Source: Crossiella sp. S99.2
GTDB lineage: Bacteria; Actinomycetota; Actinomycetes; Mycobacteriales; Pseudonocardiaceae
Direction of reading: 5' to 3'
Assembly: GCF_023094165.1 (NCBI RefSeq)
Contig: NZ_JALMDK010000007.1
Coordinates: 251,099 to 315,098, forward strand
Length of the DNA stretch: 64,000 bases
Positions 1 through 8,335 of the stretch are shown piece after piece (the first letter of the stretch is position 1; every line of letters begins with the position of its first letter). The notes under the pieces are model-generated. The model searched no databases and was not told the DNA's origin. It was given only the letters and a program-made list of their open reading frames with translations. Both the position numbers and the translations under genes were made by a program.

Positions 1-1
1 C

Positions 2-1210
2 CGCGGCCTGGAGGCGATCGCCTACGCCTACGCCGAGCAGGCCCGCCAGCCGCGCAGCGCCCGCTGGGCCAAGCCGCAGCGCAAGGGCGACCCGCTGGTG
101 ATGGACAAGACCTTCACCGCGGTGCCGCGCGGGGTCTCCCTGGTCATCGCCTGCAACACCTTCCCGACCTGGAACACCTACCCCGGCCTGTTCGCCAGCC
201 TGGTCACCGGCAACCCGGTGATCGTCAAGCCGCACCCTGGCGCGGTGCTGCCGCTGGCGCTGACCGTCTCCATCGCCCGCGAGGTGCTCACCGAGGCCGG
301 CTTCGACGCCAACCTGGTGACCCTGGCCGTGGAAGCCCCCGGCAAGCCGATCGCCGCGGACCTGGCCGTCCACCCGGACATCCGGATCGTCGACTTCACC
401 GGCTCCACCGAGTTCGGCGACTGGCTGGAGGGCAACGCCCGCCAGGCCGTGGTCTACACCGAGAAGGCCGGCCTGAACACCGTCGTGGTCGACTCCACCG
501 ACGACTACAAGGGCTTGCTGCGCAACCTGTCCTTCTCCCTGTCCCTCTACAGTGGACAGATGTGCACCACCCCGCAGAACATCCTGGTCCCCGCGGGCGG
601 CGTGCGCACCGACGTCGGCGACCGCACCCCGGAAGCCTTCGCCGCCGACCTGGGTGCGGCCCTGGACAAGCTGCTCGGCGACCCGGCCCGCGCCGTCGGC
701 ACCCTGGGCGCCATCGTCAACGACGGCGTCAAGCAGCGCCTGGCCGACGCGGAGAACGTGGGCGCCGTCGCACACGCCTCCACCCCGGTCGAGGACCCGG
801 AACACCCCGGCGCCACCATCCGCACCCCGCTGGTGGTGCGCCTGGACGCCAAGGACGAGGAAACCTACACCCGCGAGTGGTTCGGCCCGATCTCGTTCGT
901 GATCAGCACCGACTCCACCGAGCACTCCCTGGACATCTTCCGCGGCTCGGTGCAGGCCAAGGGCGCGCTGACCGCCTCGGTCTACTCCACCGAGGCGGCC
1001 GTGATCGACGCGGCCAGGGAAGCGGCGCTGACCGCGGGCGTGCACCTGTCGGAGAACCTGACCGGCGGCGTGTTCGTCAACCAGAGCGCGGCCTTCAGCG
1101 ACTTCCACGGCACCGGCGCCAACCCGGCGGCCACCGCGGCGCTGACCGACCCGGCCTATGTCACCGGGCGCTTCCACATCGTCCAGTCCCGCAGGCACAT
1201 CCCGGCCTGA
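2..1210 (+). CDS. paaN: PaaN-like phenylacetate-degradation aldehyde dehydrogenase (5' end missing)
   Basis: The reading frame is open from the window edge, so the N-terminus is outside. It is an aldehyde-dehydrogenase-fold protein. The visible part has the cofactor-domain stretch ACNTFPTWNTYPG, the NPVIVKPHP motif, the FTGSTEFGDWL glycine loop and the catalytic Cys in SGQMCTTPQNI, followed by the C-terminal FVNQSAAFSDFHGTG region. This pattern fits the PaaN branch of phenylacetate catabolism, which handles the ring-opened semialdehyde, rather than ordinary ALDHs. At least 403 residues are present, against roughly 550 for the family, so about one quarter is missing. An ATG at 98 is internal and not the start. 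It converges on an MFS gene with a palindromic repeat between them. Confidence 0.8.
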   Translation, partial: RGLEAIAYAYAEQARQPRSARWAKPQRKGDPLVMDKTFTAVPRGVSLVIACNTFPTWNTYPGLFASLVTGNPVIVKPHPGAVLPLALTVSIAREVLTEAGFDANLVTLAVEAPGKPIAADLAVHPDIRIVDFTGSTEFGDWLEGNARQAVVYTEKAGLNTVVVDSTDDYKGLLRNLSFSLSLYSGQMCTTPQNILVPAGGVRTDVGDRTPEAFAADLGAALDKLLGDPARAVGTLGAIVNDGVKQRLADAENVGAVAHASTPVEDPEHPGATIRTPLVVRLDAKDEETYTREWFGPISFVISTDSTEHSLDIFRGSVQAKGALTASVYSTEAAVIDAAREAALTAGVHLSENLTGGVFVNQSAAFSDFHGTGANPAATAALTDPAYVTGRFHIVQSRRHIPA

Positions 1211-1225
1211 CCCACCCCGCACCAC

Positions 1226-1322
1226 TTGGGCCAACTGGTACGCCCGCTTGGGCAAAACCGGCGTACCAGTTGGCCCAACTCGCCCTACAACGGCAAAGAC
1301 GGGGTACGAGATCGGCCAACAC
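1226..1322. repeat. Palindromic intergenic repeat, copy A (probable bidirectional terminator)
   Basis: Two perfect 19-bp arms, TTGGGCCAACTGGTACGCC at 1226-1244 and its reverse complement at 1260-1278, flank a 15-nt loop. A second module follows at 1283-1322 (ACAACGGCAAAGACGGGGTA, then CGGCCAACACT). This module is related in inverse orientation to the left flank of copy C. The copy lies between convergent genes (stops at 1210 and 1285-1287) and supplies the last codons of the MFS gene. Related copies are at 2591-2657 and 19719-19860. Confidence 0.85.
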
Positions 1323-2505
1323 TGCGGGGGAGTAGGAGCGGGGTCGCCAGGATGAGGACTCCGGCGATGCCGATCGCGGCCCGCGCGCCGGTGCACGCCG
1401 CCAGCACACCCCACACCGCGGTCAGCCCCGCCACGGTCAGGTTGCTGGTCACCGTCCACGCCGCCAGCACCCGCGCCGACCGATCGGTCGGGACCTCCGC
1501 GAGGCGGTAGGCCGCGAACACCGGGTTGAACACGCCCATGCAGGTCACCAGCCCGAACTGGACACCGATCACCAGCAGCAGGCCCGGCAGGCCCGGTCCG
1601 ACCAGCACCAGGCCCACCGGCCAGCACACCCGGGCCACCCCGGCCACCCGCAGCACCCGCGCCGACCCGAATCGCGCCACCAGCCCGGGGGCCAGCCGCG
1701 CGCCGAGCAGACCGCCGAGACAGGGCAGGGCGAAGGCCAGGCCGTACTCCCACAGCGTGAAACCCAGCTCCCGCACCATGAGCACCAGGGCCAGCGGCGC
1801 GGTCGCCATGATCAGGCCGTTGACCAGGATCGTGTTGCCCAGCAACAACTTCAGCCCGGGGTGCTGCCAGATGTGCCGCCACCCGGCGAGCAGCTCCCCG
1901 GCCCGGGACGCGGCGGCGCGTGCCGGCAGGCGCTCCCGGCCGCCCGCGGCCCGGATACCCGCTGCCGACAGCAGGTAGCTGACCGCGTCGGCGACCAGGG
2001 TGGCCATCGGCCCGAACGCGGCGATCGCCAGCCCGCCCAGCGGCGGCCCCAGGGTGGTGGCGGTCCAGGTGGTGGCCTCCAGGCGGCCGGTGGCGTGCAC
2101 CAGGTCCTCGCGGCGCACCAGCTGTTTCAACCAGGCGCCGCTGGCCGAGCGGGCGGCGATGTCGGCGACCGCGGTCACCATCGACACCACCAGCAACTGC
2201 GCGAAACCCAGCCACCCCAGCGCGTAGGCCACCGGCACGCTCAACATCGCCGCGCAGCGGAGCAGGTCCGCGCCGATCAGCACCGAGCGTTTGCGCCGGA
2301 ACTCCACCCACGGCCCCAGCGGGATCCCCAGCACCGCCCCCGCCGCCAGCCCGGCCGCGGCCAGCACGGACACCTGCGCCGTCCCGGCGTCCAGCACCAG
2401 CAGGGCGACCAGCGGGAAAGCCTGGATGGCGAGTCGGCTGCCGAGCGAGCTGACCGCGAAGGACGCCCACAGCCAGCCGAATTCCCGTCCCAATGATCTG
2501 CGCAC
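1285..2505 (-). CDS. MFS transporter
   Basis: This is an integral-membrane major facilitator protein of about 406 residues with roughly twelve hydrophobic segments. The N-terminal REFGWLWASFAVSSLGSRLA start and the loop WVEFRRKRSVLIGADLLRC after TM2 resemble macrolide-type (MefA-like) exporters. I chose the GTG at 2505, which gives VRRSLGREFGWL, because the longer frame (to 2607) would start inside the palindromic repeat. A GTG at 2565 is an alternative. It is downstream of the lanthipeptide biosynthetic genes on the same strand, so export or self-protection is possible, but the repeat at 2591-2657 probably separates the transcripts. The substrate is unknown. Confidence 0.7.
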   Translation of the reverse strand: MRRSLGREFGWLWASFAVSSLGSRLAIQAFPLVALLVLDAGTAQVSVLAAAGLAAGAVLGIPLGPWVEFRRKRSVLIGADLLRCAAMLSVPVAYALGWLGFAQLLVVSMVTAVADIAARSASGAWLKQLVRREDLVHATGRLEATTWTATTLGPPLGGLAIAAFGPMATLVADAVSYLLSAAGIRAAGGRERLPARAAASRAGELLAGWRHIWQHPGLKLLLGNTILVNGLIMATAPLALVLMVRELGFTLWEYGLAFALPCLGGLLGARLAPGLVARFGSARVLRVAGVARVCWPVGLVLVGPGLPGLLLVIGVQFGLVTCMGVFNPVFAAYRLAEVPTDRSARVLAAWTVTSNLTVAGLTAVWGVLAACTGARAAIGIAGVLILATPLLLPRSVGRSRTPSLPL

Positions 2506-2590
2506 GGGGGAGATCCAAGCGAGCGCCGCCGCGATGGCGCAAACAACCGACTCGCGCCGATCCACAACGGATGGTTGTGGAAACCGCTCA

Positions 2591-2657
2591 GCGTCGAGTT
2601 GGCCCAAGTCGTACGCCTGGTTGGGACAACTGGTCGTCCCACTTGGGCCAACTCGAC
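2591..2657. repeat. Palindromic intergenic repeat, copy B
   Basis: Perfect 18-bp arms CGTCGAGTTGGCCCAAGT (2591-2608) and ACTTGGGCCAACTCGACG (2640-2657) enclose an imperfectly paired interior carrying GTACGCC and ACTGGTCGTCC. The arms share the TTGGGCCAACT core with copies A and C. It sits after the stop of the SRPBCC gene (2692) and before the MFS start, so it is well placed to terminate the lanthipeptide operon. Confidence 0.8.
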
Positions 2658-2691
2658 GGCTGCGGCTGAGCAGCCGCGGCGAGTCAGGAGT

Positions 2692-3189
2692 TCAGCCGCT
2701 AGTGCACAGGGTGTCGAGGCGTTCCAGGGTCTTGGTCATGCCGGGCCGCCAGGTCTCGCCATGGGTGACCGAGGCGCGGTGCTCTTCGGCCATGTCGGTG
2801 AGGTCGAAAATCTGGGTCACCACCGTGGCATCCGGGCCGTCCGGGCTCAGCTCGAAGATCCACCGCTGACCCCAGGAACTGCCCGGTTCCGGGTGGCCGC
2901 GACCGGCGACCGGCCGCCAGCCAATGCGCTGGTCCGGCTCGAAGGCCACCACGTGGTTGTCCATCTCGTAGTCGCCGAACGGCTTGTAGTACATCTTCAT
3001 GGTGAAGACCTGGCCCACACCCGAGAGCGCACCCTCGAACACGGCCTCGCGGAGCATGCGGGAGGCGTCCAGTTCCACGTGCCGCCGTGGTTCGGCCAGC
3101 ACGCGGAAGATCTCGGCTGCCGGAGCGGCGATCCGCCGCGATACCGACACCTGTTTCGTTTCCTCGGTCACGATCTCCACCCTAGCCAC
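2692..3189 (-). CDS. SRPBCC (START/Bet v 1-like) protein
   Basis: A protein of about 165 residues with the SRPBCC pattern: an N-terminal VSVSRRIAAPAAEIFRVLAEPRRHVELD start, the FTMKMYYKPFGDYEMDNHV strand pair, and a C-terminal helix beginning MAEEHRASVTHGETW. The fold forms a hydrophobic ligand cavity, and family members include cyclases/aromatases, AHSA1-like proteins and lipid carriers. The start may be GTG 3189 or GTG 3180. It lies about 12 bp after the second M16 gene on the same strand and is probably co-transcribed with the lanthipeptide genes. Whether it acts on the peptide is unknown. Confidence 0.7.
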   Translation of the reverse strand: MARVEIVTEETKQVSVSRRIAAPAAEIFRVLAEPRRHVELDASRMLREAVFEGALSGVGQVFTMKMYYKPFGDYEMDNHVVAFEPDQRIGWRPVAGRGHPEPGSSWGQRWIFELSPDGPDATVVTQIFDLTDMAEEHRASVTHGETWRPGMTKTLERLDTLCTSG

Positions 3190-3200
3190 GGCACCGACAA

Positions 3201-4385
3201 TCAGGCGGTGACTCCGGTGAAACAGTGTGGGCGCAGGAACTCCTCGGCCGCCGCGGCTACCTCGGCCAGGGTCAGGGCCCGCAACTGTTCCGGGTAGGTC
3301 AGCAGCCAGCGTGGGCTCAGGCCGTAGGCGGCGTACCCGGCCGCGGCGGTGGCCAGGTCGGCCAGACTGGCCACACCGAGCCGGGTCATGCCGATGGCGT
3401 ACTGGCGGGCCTGCTCGAATTCGTCCGGGGTCGGTGTGAAGCCGGTCAGCAGGGCCTGGATCTCGGTGACGATGCGCGGCACCGAGGCCGGGGCGCCGGT
3501 GGTGTCCAGCAACAGCCAGCTGCCGCCGCGGCTCACCTGGAAGGTCGAGGTGGCCGAGTAGACCAGGGCGAGTTCCGCGCGCAGCCTGCGCATCAGCCGG
3601 GAACTGGTGAGGCCGCCGAAGACCTGGTTGGCCACGTCCAGCGCGGCACAACGCGGATCGGCGGAGTCGACGGCGGGGGCGGCCAGCAGGATCAGGCCGG
3701 TCTCGGCGTCGCCGGTGATCTCGGTGGACTCGCGGTAACGCAGCGGCGGCACCGAATAGCGGGTGAGCGGACCCTGCCAGCAGCCGAAAAGTTCGGTGGC
3801 CAGCGCGATCTCGGCGGGGCCGATCGACCCGGCGAGCACCAGGACGGCCTCGTGCGGGGTGAGCACGGCCTGATGCACCCGGTGCAGGTCCTCGGGCGTG
3901 GTCGCGGGTGGCCGGGCATCGGCCGGGTCGGTGGCCAGGGGGTGGTTCAGGAAGCGTTGGGACAGCAGGGCACGCTGGGCCTGGGTGCGCGGGCCGGGCA
4001 CGGTGTTCGCGGCCTTGGCCCAGGCGTGGTTCAGCTCGGCGGCGGTGTAGCCGGGCGCCACCAGGACGCCGTGCAGCAGGCGCAGCAGCTGAGGCAGGCC
4101 GGCGCACAGCACACTGCCGGCGAGGGTCAGTTCCTCCGGGCCGACCAGGACGTCGAGGCGGCCTCCGCAGTCGGCCACGGCCTCGGCGAAGGCCCGCCGG
4201 TCCCGATCGCGGGCGCCGGTGAGCAGGCAGGCGGCCAGCAGGTCCAGCGAGGCCGCCTCGGGGCCGACCCTGGCGAACGGGATGACCAGGCGGACCTCGG
4301 CCACTGGGATGCGGCGCTCGGGAATGGTCAGCAGCCGCAACCCGTTGGGTAGCCGGACCTCGTCTGATGTGGACAGTCCATTCAC
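3201..4385 (-). CDS. M16-family peptidase, non-catalytic partner (LxmP-like)
   Basis: A 394-residue M16 (insulinase/pitrilysin) fold: NGLRLLTIPERRIPVAEVRLVIPFARVG at the N-terminus, a DLLAACLLTGARDRD helix where the zinc site should be, and a C-terminal half with VFGGLTSSRLMRRLRAELALVYS, the usual second M16 domain. It lacks HxxEH, so it cannot bind zinc in the normal way and probably forms a heterodimer with the upstream M16 protein, as in other paired M16 proteases of RiPP clusters. It starts at GTG 4385, sharing GTGA with the stop of the preceding gene, so translation is coupled. The inferred role is leader-peptide binding during removal. Confidence 0.8.
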   Translation of the reverse strand: MNGLSTSDEVRLPNGLRLLTIPERRIPVAEVRLVIPFARVGPEAASLDLLAACLLTGARDRDRRAFAEAVADCGGRLDVLVGPEELTLAGSVLCAGLPQLLRLLHGVLVAPGYTAAELNHAWAKAANTVPGPRTQAQRALLSQRFLNHPLATDPADARPPATTPEDLHRVHQAVLTPHEAVLVLAGSIGPAEIALATELFGCWQGPLTRYSVPPLRYRESTEITGDAETGLILLAAPAVDSADPRCAALDVANQVFGGLTSSRLMRRLRAELALVYSATSTFQVSRGGSWLLLDTTGAPASVPRIVTEIQALLTGFTPTPDEFEQARQYAIGMTRLGVASLADLATAAAGYAAYGLSPRWLLTYPEQLRALTLAEVAAAAEEFLRPHCFTGVTA

Positions 4386-5554
4386 GACGGTCCCTCCTCG
4401 CCGGACAGCACCGTCCGGCCGTGGCCGCCCAGTGCGGCGGCGGCCGCACGGACAGCGTCGGGGCTCAGGCCGGCCAGCGATGCCGGCAGTGGCGCGGTGC
4501 CCAGCACCTGACGCCGGGCCAGGTGCTGCACCCGGCTGAGCACGTGATCCTGCTCCTGGTGGTGGTTCAGCAGGAGCCGGTTGACCGCGCGCTGGTACTC
4601 GGCGGTCCCGGGGCCGGACACCGCGATCCGGCGCACCTCGGCCTCGATCGCGGCCACCGCCTCAGCGGCGGTCGCACCGGGACGCCGCCGGATCCGACTG
4701 GCGGCCAGATCCGGGGCGCGGTGTTCCTGGAACCGGCCCTGGTAGCCGGTTTCGAAGGTGGCGGCCAGCACCGGACCACCGGAGCGGACCAGGGCGGGAA
4801 TCCGGCTGCCGGAGAGGATGGCGGCCAGCAGCACGGTCGCGAGGTACTCGGCGGGATCGGCGGGCAGGACGTAGCCGATCGCGAGCTGGTCCGGGGCGAG
4901 TGTGCTGGCGGCAGGGGCGGACGCAGCGGAAGTCGTTGGGGTGGCGGGATTTCGGGTGGGCAGGTCGGCGAACTCTGCCGCGACCAGCGCCCGGACCCGG
5001 TCGGCGTCGAAGCTGCCCGAGATGGTCAGCGTGAAGTTGTCCGGCCGGTAGTGCGTGCTGATGAACGCTTCGCAGTCGGCAGCCGTCACCGCGGCCACTT
5101 CGGCCGGTTCGCCATACGGGTCCAGCCATTCGGACCGGGACAGCAGTGCCCGGGACAGCGGCCGCCACGGGAAACCGCCGCGGGTCCGGTCCAGGATGCC
5201 GCGGATCTCCTCGCCCACCACCGGCAACTCGGCGGCCAGCCCGTCGGCGCCGAGTCCGTGCAACCGCTGGGCTTCCAGGGCGAGCAGGCCGGGCAGGGCT
5301 TCGTCGGGCACCACGGTGTGGAACAGGGTGAGGTCGCGGTGGGTGGTAGCGTTGCTCGACCCGCCCCAGCCCTCGACCCGGGCGGCGAAGTCCGATTCCC
5401 GTTGGAACATCAGGTGTTCCACCACGTGCGCGAGGCCGTGGCGGCCGGGTGGGTCGGCGCCGGAGCCCGCGGCGACGGTGAGCGCGACCGCGGTCAGACC
5501 CGGCCGGGCGGCCGGGTCCAGCAGCACGGTCAGGCCGTTGCGGAGCAGGGTCAC
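4382..5554 (-). CDS. M16-family zinc metallopeptidase, catalytic subunit (LxmP-like)
   Basis: A 390-residue insulinase-family protease. The inverted zinc motif HxxEH is intact as HVVEH at about residues 43-47, inside GRHGLAHVVEHLMFQ. The downstream acidic ligand is in the VVGEEIRGILDRT helix. The NGLTVLLDP opening and the YRPDNFTLTISGSFD strand are typical of the family. The start GTG 5554 overlaps the methyltransferase stop (GTGA), and its own stop overlaps the next M16 start. Class V lanthipeptide clusters such as lexapeptide carry two M16 genes for leader removal, and the same pairing is seen here. Confidence 0.85.
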   Translation of the reverse strand: MTLLRNGLTVLLDPAARPGLTAVALTVAAGSGADPPGRHGLAHVVEHLMFQRESDFAARVEGWGGSSNATTHRDLTLFHTVVPDEALPGLLALEAQRLHGLGADGLAAELPVVGEEIRGILDRTRGGFPWRPLSRALLSRSEWLDPYGEPAEVAAVTAADCEAFISTHYRPDNFTLTISGSFDADRVRALVAAEFADLPTRNPATPTTSAASAPAASTLAPDQLAIGYVLPADPAEYLATVLLAAILSGSRIPALVRSGGPVLAATFETGYQGRFQEHRAPDLAASRIRRRPGATAAEAVAAIEAEVRRIAVSGPGTAEYQRAVNRLLLNHHQEQDHVLSRVQHLARRQVLGTAPLPASLAGLSPDAVRAAAAALGGHGRTVLSGEEGPS

Positions 5555-6336
5555 GCCTGGTCGTCCGCCTCGAACACCGAGACGTACACCGCGGCGCCGT
5601 CGTCGATGGCCTGCCGCTTCCAGCCCGCGAACCGCTCCACCAGGCGCAGTCCGGCCCGCGCGGCCATCTGGTCCAGCTCCCCTGGCCAGATGTAGCGCAG
5701 GAAGGTCACCGCGACCTCGGGCTTGCTGCTCTCGTCGAAGATCGAGGTGGTCAGGAAGATCAGCTGTAGCGCGCGCACGGTCTTCATCGACTCGATGACC
5801 ACCGAGTTCGGGCCCAGCGGGTAGGTGTTCATCTCGGTCTGCTGCTGGGAGTGGAACTTCGCCGGCTCGAAGGTCTCCAGCACCACCTTGCCGCCAGGGG
5901 CGAGGTGGGTGCGGGCGTTGCGAAGTGCGGCGACCTGGTCGTCCGAGCTTTGCAGCAGGCACAGCGCGTTGAAGGAGCCCAGCACCAGGTCGAAGCGCTC
6001 GTCCAGGCGGTAGTCGGTGAAGGTGGCGTGCGTGCTGCCCACCCGGCCCTCGGGGTCGCGTTCGGCCAGCTTGGCCAGCATGCCCTGGGAGGCGTCCACG
6101 CCGTGCACGCGGAAACCCTTGTCCACCAAGGGAACCGCCAGACGTCCGGTGCCCACGCCGAGTTCCAGCACCGAGGCTCCGGCGGGCAGCAGGCCGGCCA
6201 CGAAGTCCGCGCATTCCTCGTCGTTGGGGCCTGCTGGGTACATCAGGTCGTAGACCGGCGCGGTCTGATCGCCGTACATCCCGGCGTAGGCGAGCTGGTC
6301 GATCGAGGCGAAGGCCGTCTCGCTGGTCTGGGTCAT
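5551..6336 (-). CDS. SAM-dependent methyltransferase of the lanthipeptide operon
   Basis: A class I methyltransferase of 261 residues. The SAM-binding motif I is VLELGVGTGRLAVPL at about 56-70, followed by the acidic VHGVDASQGML strand and the post-motif LAPGGKVVLETFEP. The start ATG 6336 overlaps the HopA1-like gene stop (ATGA), and the end overlaps the M16 start (GTGA), so it is embedded in the biosynthetic operon. In class V lanthipeptides, N-terminal dimethylation is common, and this is the leading candidate for that step. Carboxyl or side-chain methylation cannot be excluded. A second methyltransferase lies at 12431-13327. Confidence 0.8.
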   Translation of the reverse strand: MTQTSETAFASIDQLAYAGMYGDQTAPVYDLMYPAGPNDEECADFVAGLLPAGASVLELGVGTGRLAVPLVDKGFRVHGVDASQGMLAKLAERDPEGRVGSTHATFTDYRLDERFDLVLGSFNALCLLQSSDDQVAALRNARTHLAPGGKVVLETFEPAKFHSQQQTEMNTYPLGPNSVVIESMKTVRALQLIFLTTSIFDESSKPEVAVTFLRYIWPGELDQMAARAGLRLVERFAGWKRQAIDDGAAVYVSVFEADDQA

Positions 6337-7268
6337 GCCGTCTCCTCCAGGTTGCGGGCCGGGTCGGCCGGGTTGACGCACGCGGCGCGGAAGCTGTTCC
6401 GCAGCACCAGGTCCAGTGGTGTCTCCGGGGTGCGGGCGTGGCTGATCAGGGCCTCGGCCAGGGCGGCGCTGCGGTGCTGGCCGAAGCTCATCGAGGCGTA
6501 CTCCGGCCGCGGGTCGGCCGGTTCCCAGGCCCGCGCGATGCCGGGGGCGAGGCGTTCGGCGAAGCCGGAGGTGCTGGCGCCCAGGCCGGGCGAGCCAGCC
6601 AGTTCGGCGGCGATCTCCTGCTCCACCAATGGTTCTTCGCCGGGCAGGTACACTACGACGGCGTCCCGGCGCGGGTAGGCCGCGCGCACCGACAGTGCCT
6701 TGGCCCGGTAACGCAGTCCGCGGGCTTCCAGGGTCTTGAGCACCACACCCCACATGCCCGGCGCGGCGTCGGGTTCGGTGACGTGGAAGAACATCCGGCG
6801 CAACCCGGCCGCGCTGGCGAACCCGCCGCGCGAGCCTTCGACCAGGAAGAATCCGGCGGAGACCGCGGGCCGCCGGGACGGCATGCCCAGTTCGATCCAG
6901 TCCCCGGGGTTCAGCTCGACCCCGCTGGGCACCGATTCGGCGGGCACCCCGGCGCGTACGCCGAGCAGTCGCACCACCACGTCCCCGGCCGGGGTCACCC
7001 GCAGCACCTCGGCGGGCACCGGCGCGGTGTCGTGCGGCACCACCTCGGCCAGCGCCCGCTCGAAGTCGTGGTCGCGCAGGCTTCGGTCGGGCAGGGATTC
7101 GGTGCTGGACAAGGTGGTCTGGCCGGTGTGGATCTCGTTGTACAGCGCGGCGGCCAGTTTCGCGCGCAGCTCACGCACGGTCCGGCCGCGCACCGCCAGC
7201 CCGCACACCTCGGCGGAGAGGTCGTCCAGGTCCACCGAGATCCGGTCCAGGTATCCGGTCAGGCTCAT
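6333..7268 (-). CDS. HopA1-family protein, candidate lanthipeptide lyase (LxmY-like)
   Basis: A protein of 311 residues with T3SS-effector HopA1 family features: LYNEIHTG near residues 42-49, the RMFFHVTEP strand, PRRDAVVVYLP, and a C-terminal APGIARAWEP then SFGQHRSAALAEAL. HopA1-like proteins recur in class V lanthipeptide (LxmY) and thioamitide (TvaD) clusters, where with a kinase partner they eliminate phosphate from Ser/Thr to make Dha/Dhb. The start ATG 7268 overlaps the kinase stop by 4 bp, and the stop overlaps the methyltransferase start. The family assignment comes from motif reading, and the lyase role is by family analogy. Confidence 0.82.
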   Translation of the reverse strand: MSLTGYLDRISVDLDDLSAEVCGLAVRGRTVRELRAKLAAALYNEIHTGQTTLSSTESLPDRSLRDHDFERALAEVVPHDTAPVPAEVLRVTPAGDVVVRLLGVRAGVPAESVPSGVELNPGDWIELGMPSRRPAVSAGFFLVEGSRGGFASAAGLRRMFFHVTEPDAAPGMWGVVLKTLEARGLRYRAKALSVRAAYPRRDAVVVYLPGEEPLVEQEIAAELAGSPGLGASTSGFAERLAPGIARAWEPADPRPEYASMSFGQHRSAALAEALISHARTPETPLDLVLRNSFRAACVNPADPARNLEETA

Positions 7269-8335
7269 GCCGCCACCTCAGTGTCCGAAGTGGACAGTCC
7301 AAGTAGGCCGGTGGCCGCGCGCGGATTGAGCAGCACGGTGCGGCCGACGCCGGCGGCGGCGCGGGCGATCGGGCTGAGCACCGAGCGTTCCCGGCCGACG
7401 CTGAGCAGCCGCTCGAACAGCTGCCAGCCCGCGAAACCCGCTGCCCGCTCGGTGAACCCGGCGTCCACCGCGCCGCGCCGATCCAGGTAGGCCCGCCAGA
7501 AGGCGTCCAGGTGGCCCCGGTAGCCGCGGAAAGCGGTGACCCCGCGCTGCACGATGTCCTCGTGCCGCAGTTCGGGCGCCTCGCTGTCGGTGATTTTGAA
7601 GGTGGCCTGGAACAGCCACTCGCCGACGAACGCGCCGACATCGCGGGCGGCGTCGGCCAGCCGGAACTCCTCCCAGTCCAGCAGGCGCAACTCGCCGCCG
7701 GCCAGCACGAACTGGTCCAGCCGCAGGTCGGTGTGCGCGGGGACCTGCGGCGCGGCGGCCTCCAGGGCACGCAGCCGGTGCACCGCGGCCAGGAACTCGG
7801 CGTCCTCCTGCATCAGCGTCCATGCCTGCAACTGCGCCATGCTCAGCTCGCCCAGCACCGCCAGCGGCAGCGCGGCCAGCAACTCCAGCGAGGGCAGTTG
7901 CGGGGGAGTGGTGTCCAGCTCCGGACCGTCCAGGCTGTGCACCTGCGCCAGCAGCGACCCGGCTCGCGCGGACAGTTGCGCGTCGAAGTGCCCGTCCTGC
8001 ACCAGTTCCGCGCCGGAGTGCGCCTCGGCGAGCAGTTCGAAGACCTGGAGACCGTCCACTTCGGACCAGCCGAGGCAGCGCGGCGCCGGGATCCGCCCGG
8101 CGGACAACTCCTCGAAGGCCACCGATCGCCGCAGTGCGGCCGGATCCGTGAAGTGTTTGACGAACACGGCCCGGCCGGTGCCAGTGGTACCCGCCCAGTT
8201 GGTGTTGCGGCCGCCGTAGGAGGTCAGCCCGTCGGTGGGCAGCTCGCCCAGGCTCAGGCCGGCGAGCAGAGTGTTGACCGCGCTGGCGGGGGCGGTCGGG
8301 TTGAACCGGTGCCGGGTGGTCTCAGCCGAGCGCAC
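7265..8335 (-). CDS. APH-like kinase for Ser/Thr phosphorylation of the precursor (LxmK-like)
   Basis: A 356-residue aminoglycoside-phosphotransferase-fold protein. The catalytic loop reads HTDLRLDQF near residue 200 (the family has HGDLxxxN, so Gly and Asn are altered) and the metal site is LLDWEEF near 220. The glycine loop is degenerate. In class V lanthipeptide and thioamitide clusters such proteins (LxmK, TvaC) phosphorylate precursor Ser/Thr before elimination. It overlaps the upstream fusion gene by 14 bp and the HopA1-like gene by 4 bp. The adjacency of kinase and HopA1 protein is the main signature of the class V machinery. Confidence 0.8.
   Translation of the reverse strand: MRSAETTRHRFNPTAPASAVNTLLAGLSLGELPTDGLTSYGGRNTNWAGTTGTGRAVFVKHFTDPAALRRSVAFEELSAGRIPAPRCLGWSEVDGLQVFELLAEAHSGAELVQDGHFDAQLSARAGSLLAQVHSLDGPELDTTPPQLPSLELLAALPLAVLGELSMAQLQAWTLMQEDAEFLAAVHRLRALEAAAPQVPAHTDLRLDQFVLAGGELRLLDWEEFRLADAARDVGAFVGEWLFQATFKITDSEAPELRHEDIVQRGVTAFRGYRGHLDAFWRAYLDRRGAVDAGFTERAAGFAGWQLFERLLSVGRERSVLSPIARAAAGVGRTVLLNPRAATGLLGLSTSDTEVAA

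Noticed and set aside
2692..4449. A 585-residue minus-strand frame spanning the M16 and SRPBCC genes
   Set aside because: Its N-terminal part is a low-complexity Arg/Pro-rich shadow of the M16 gene. Only the C-terminal 165 residues are a real protein.
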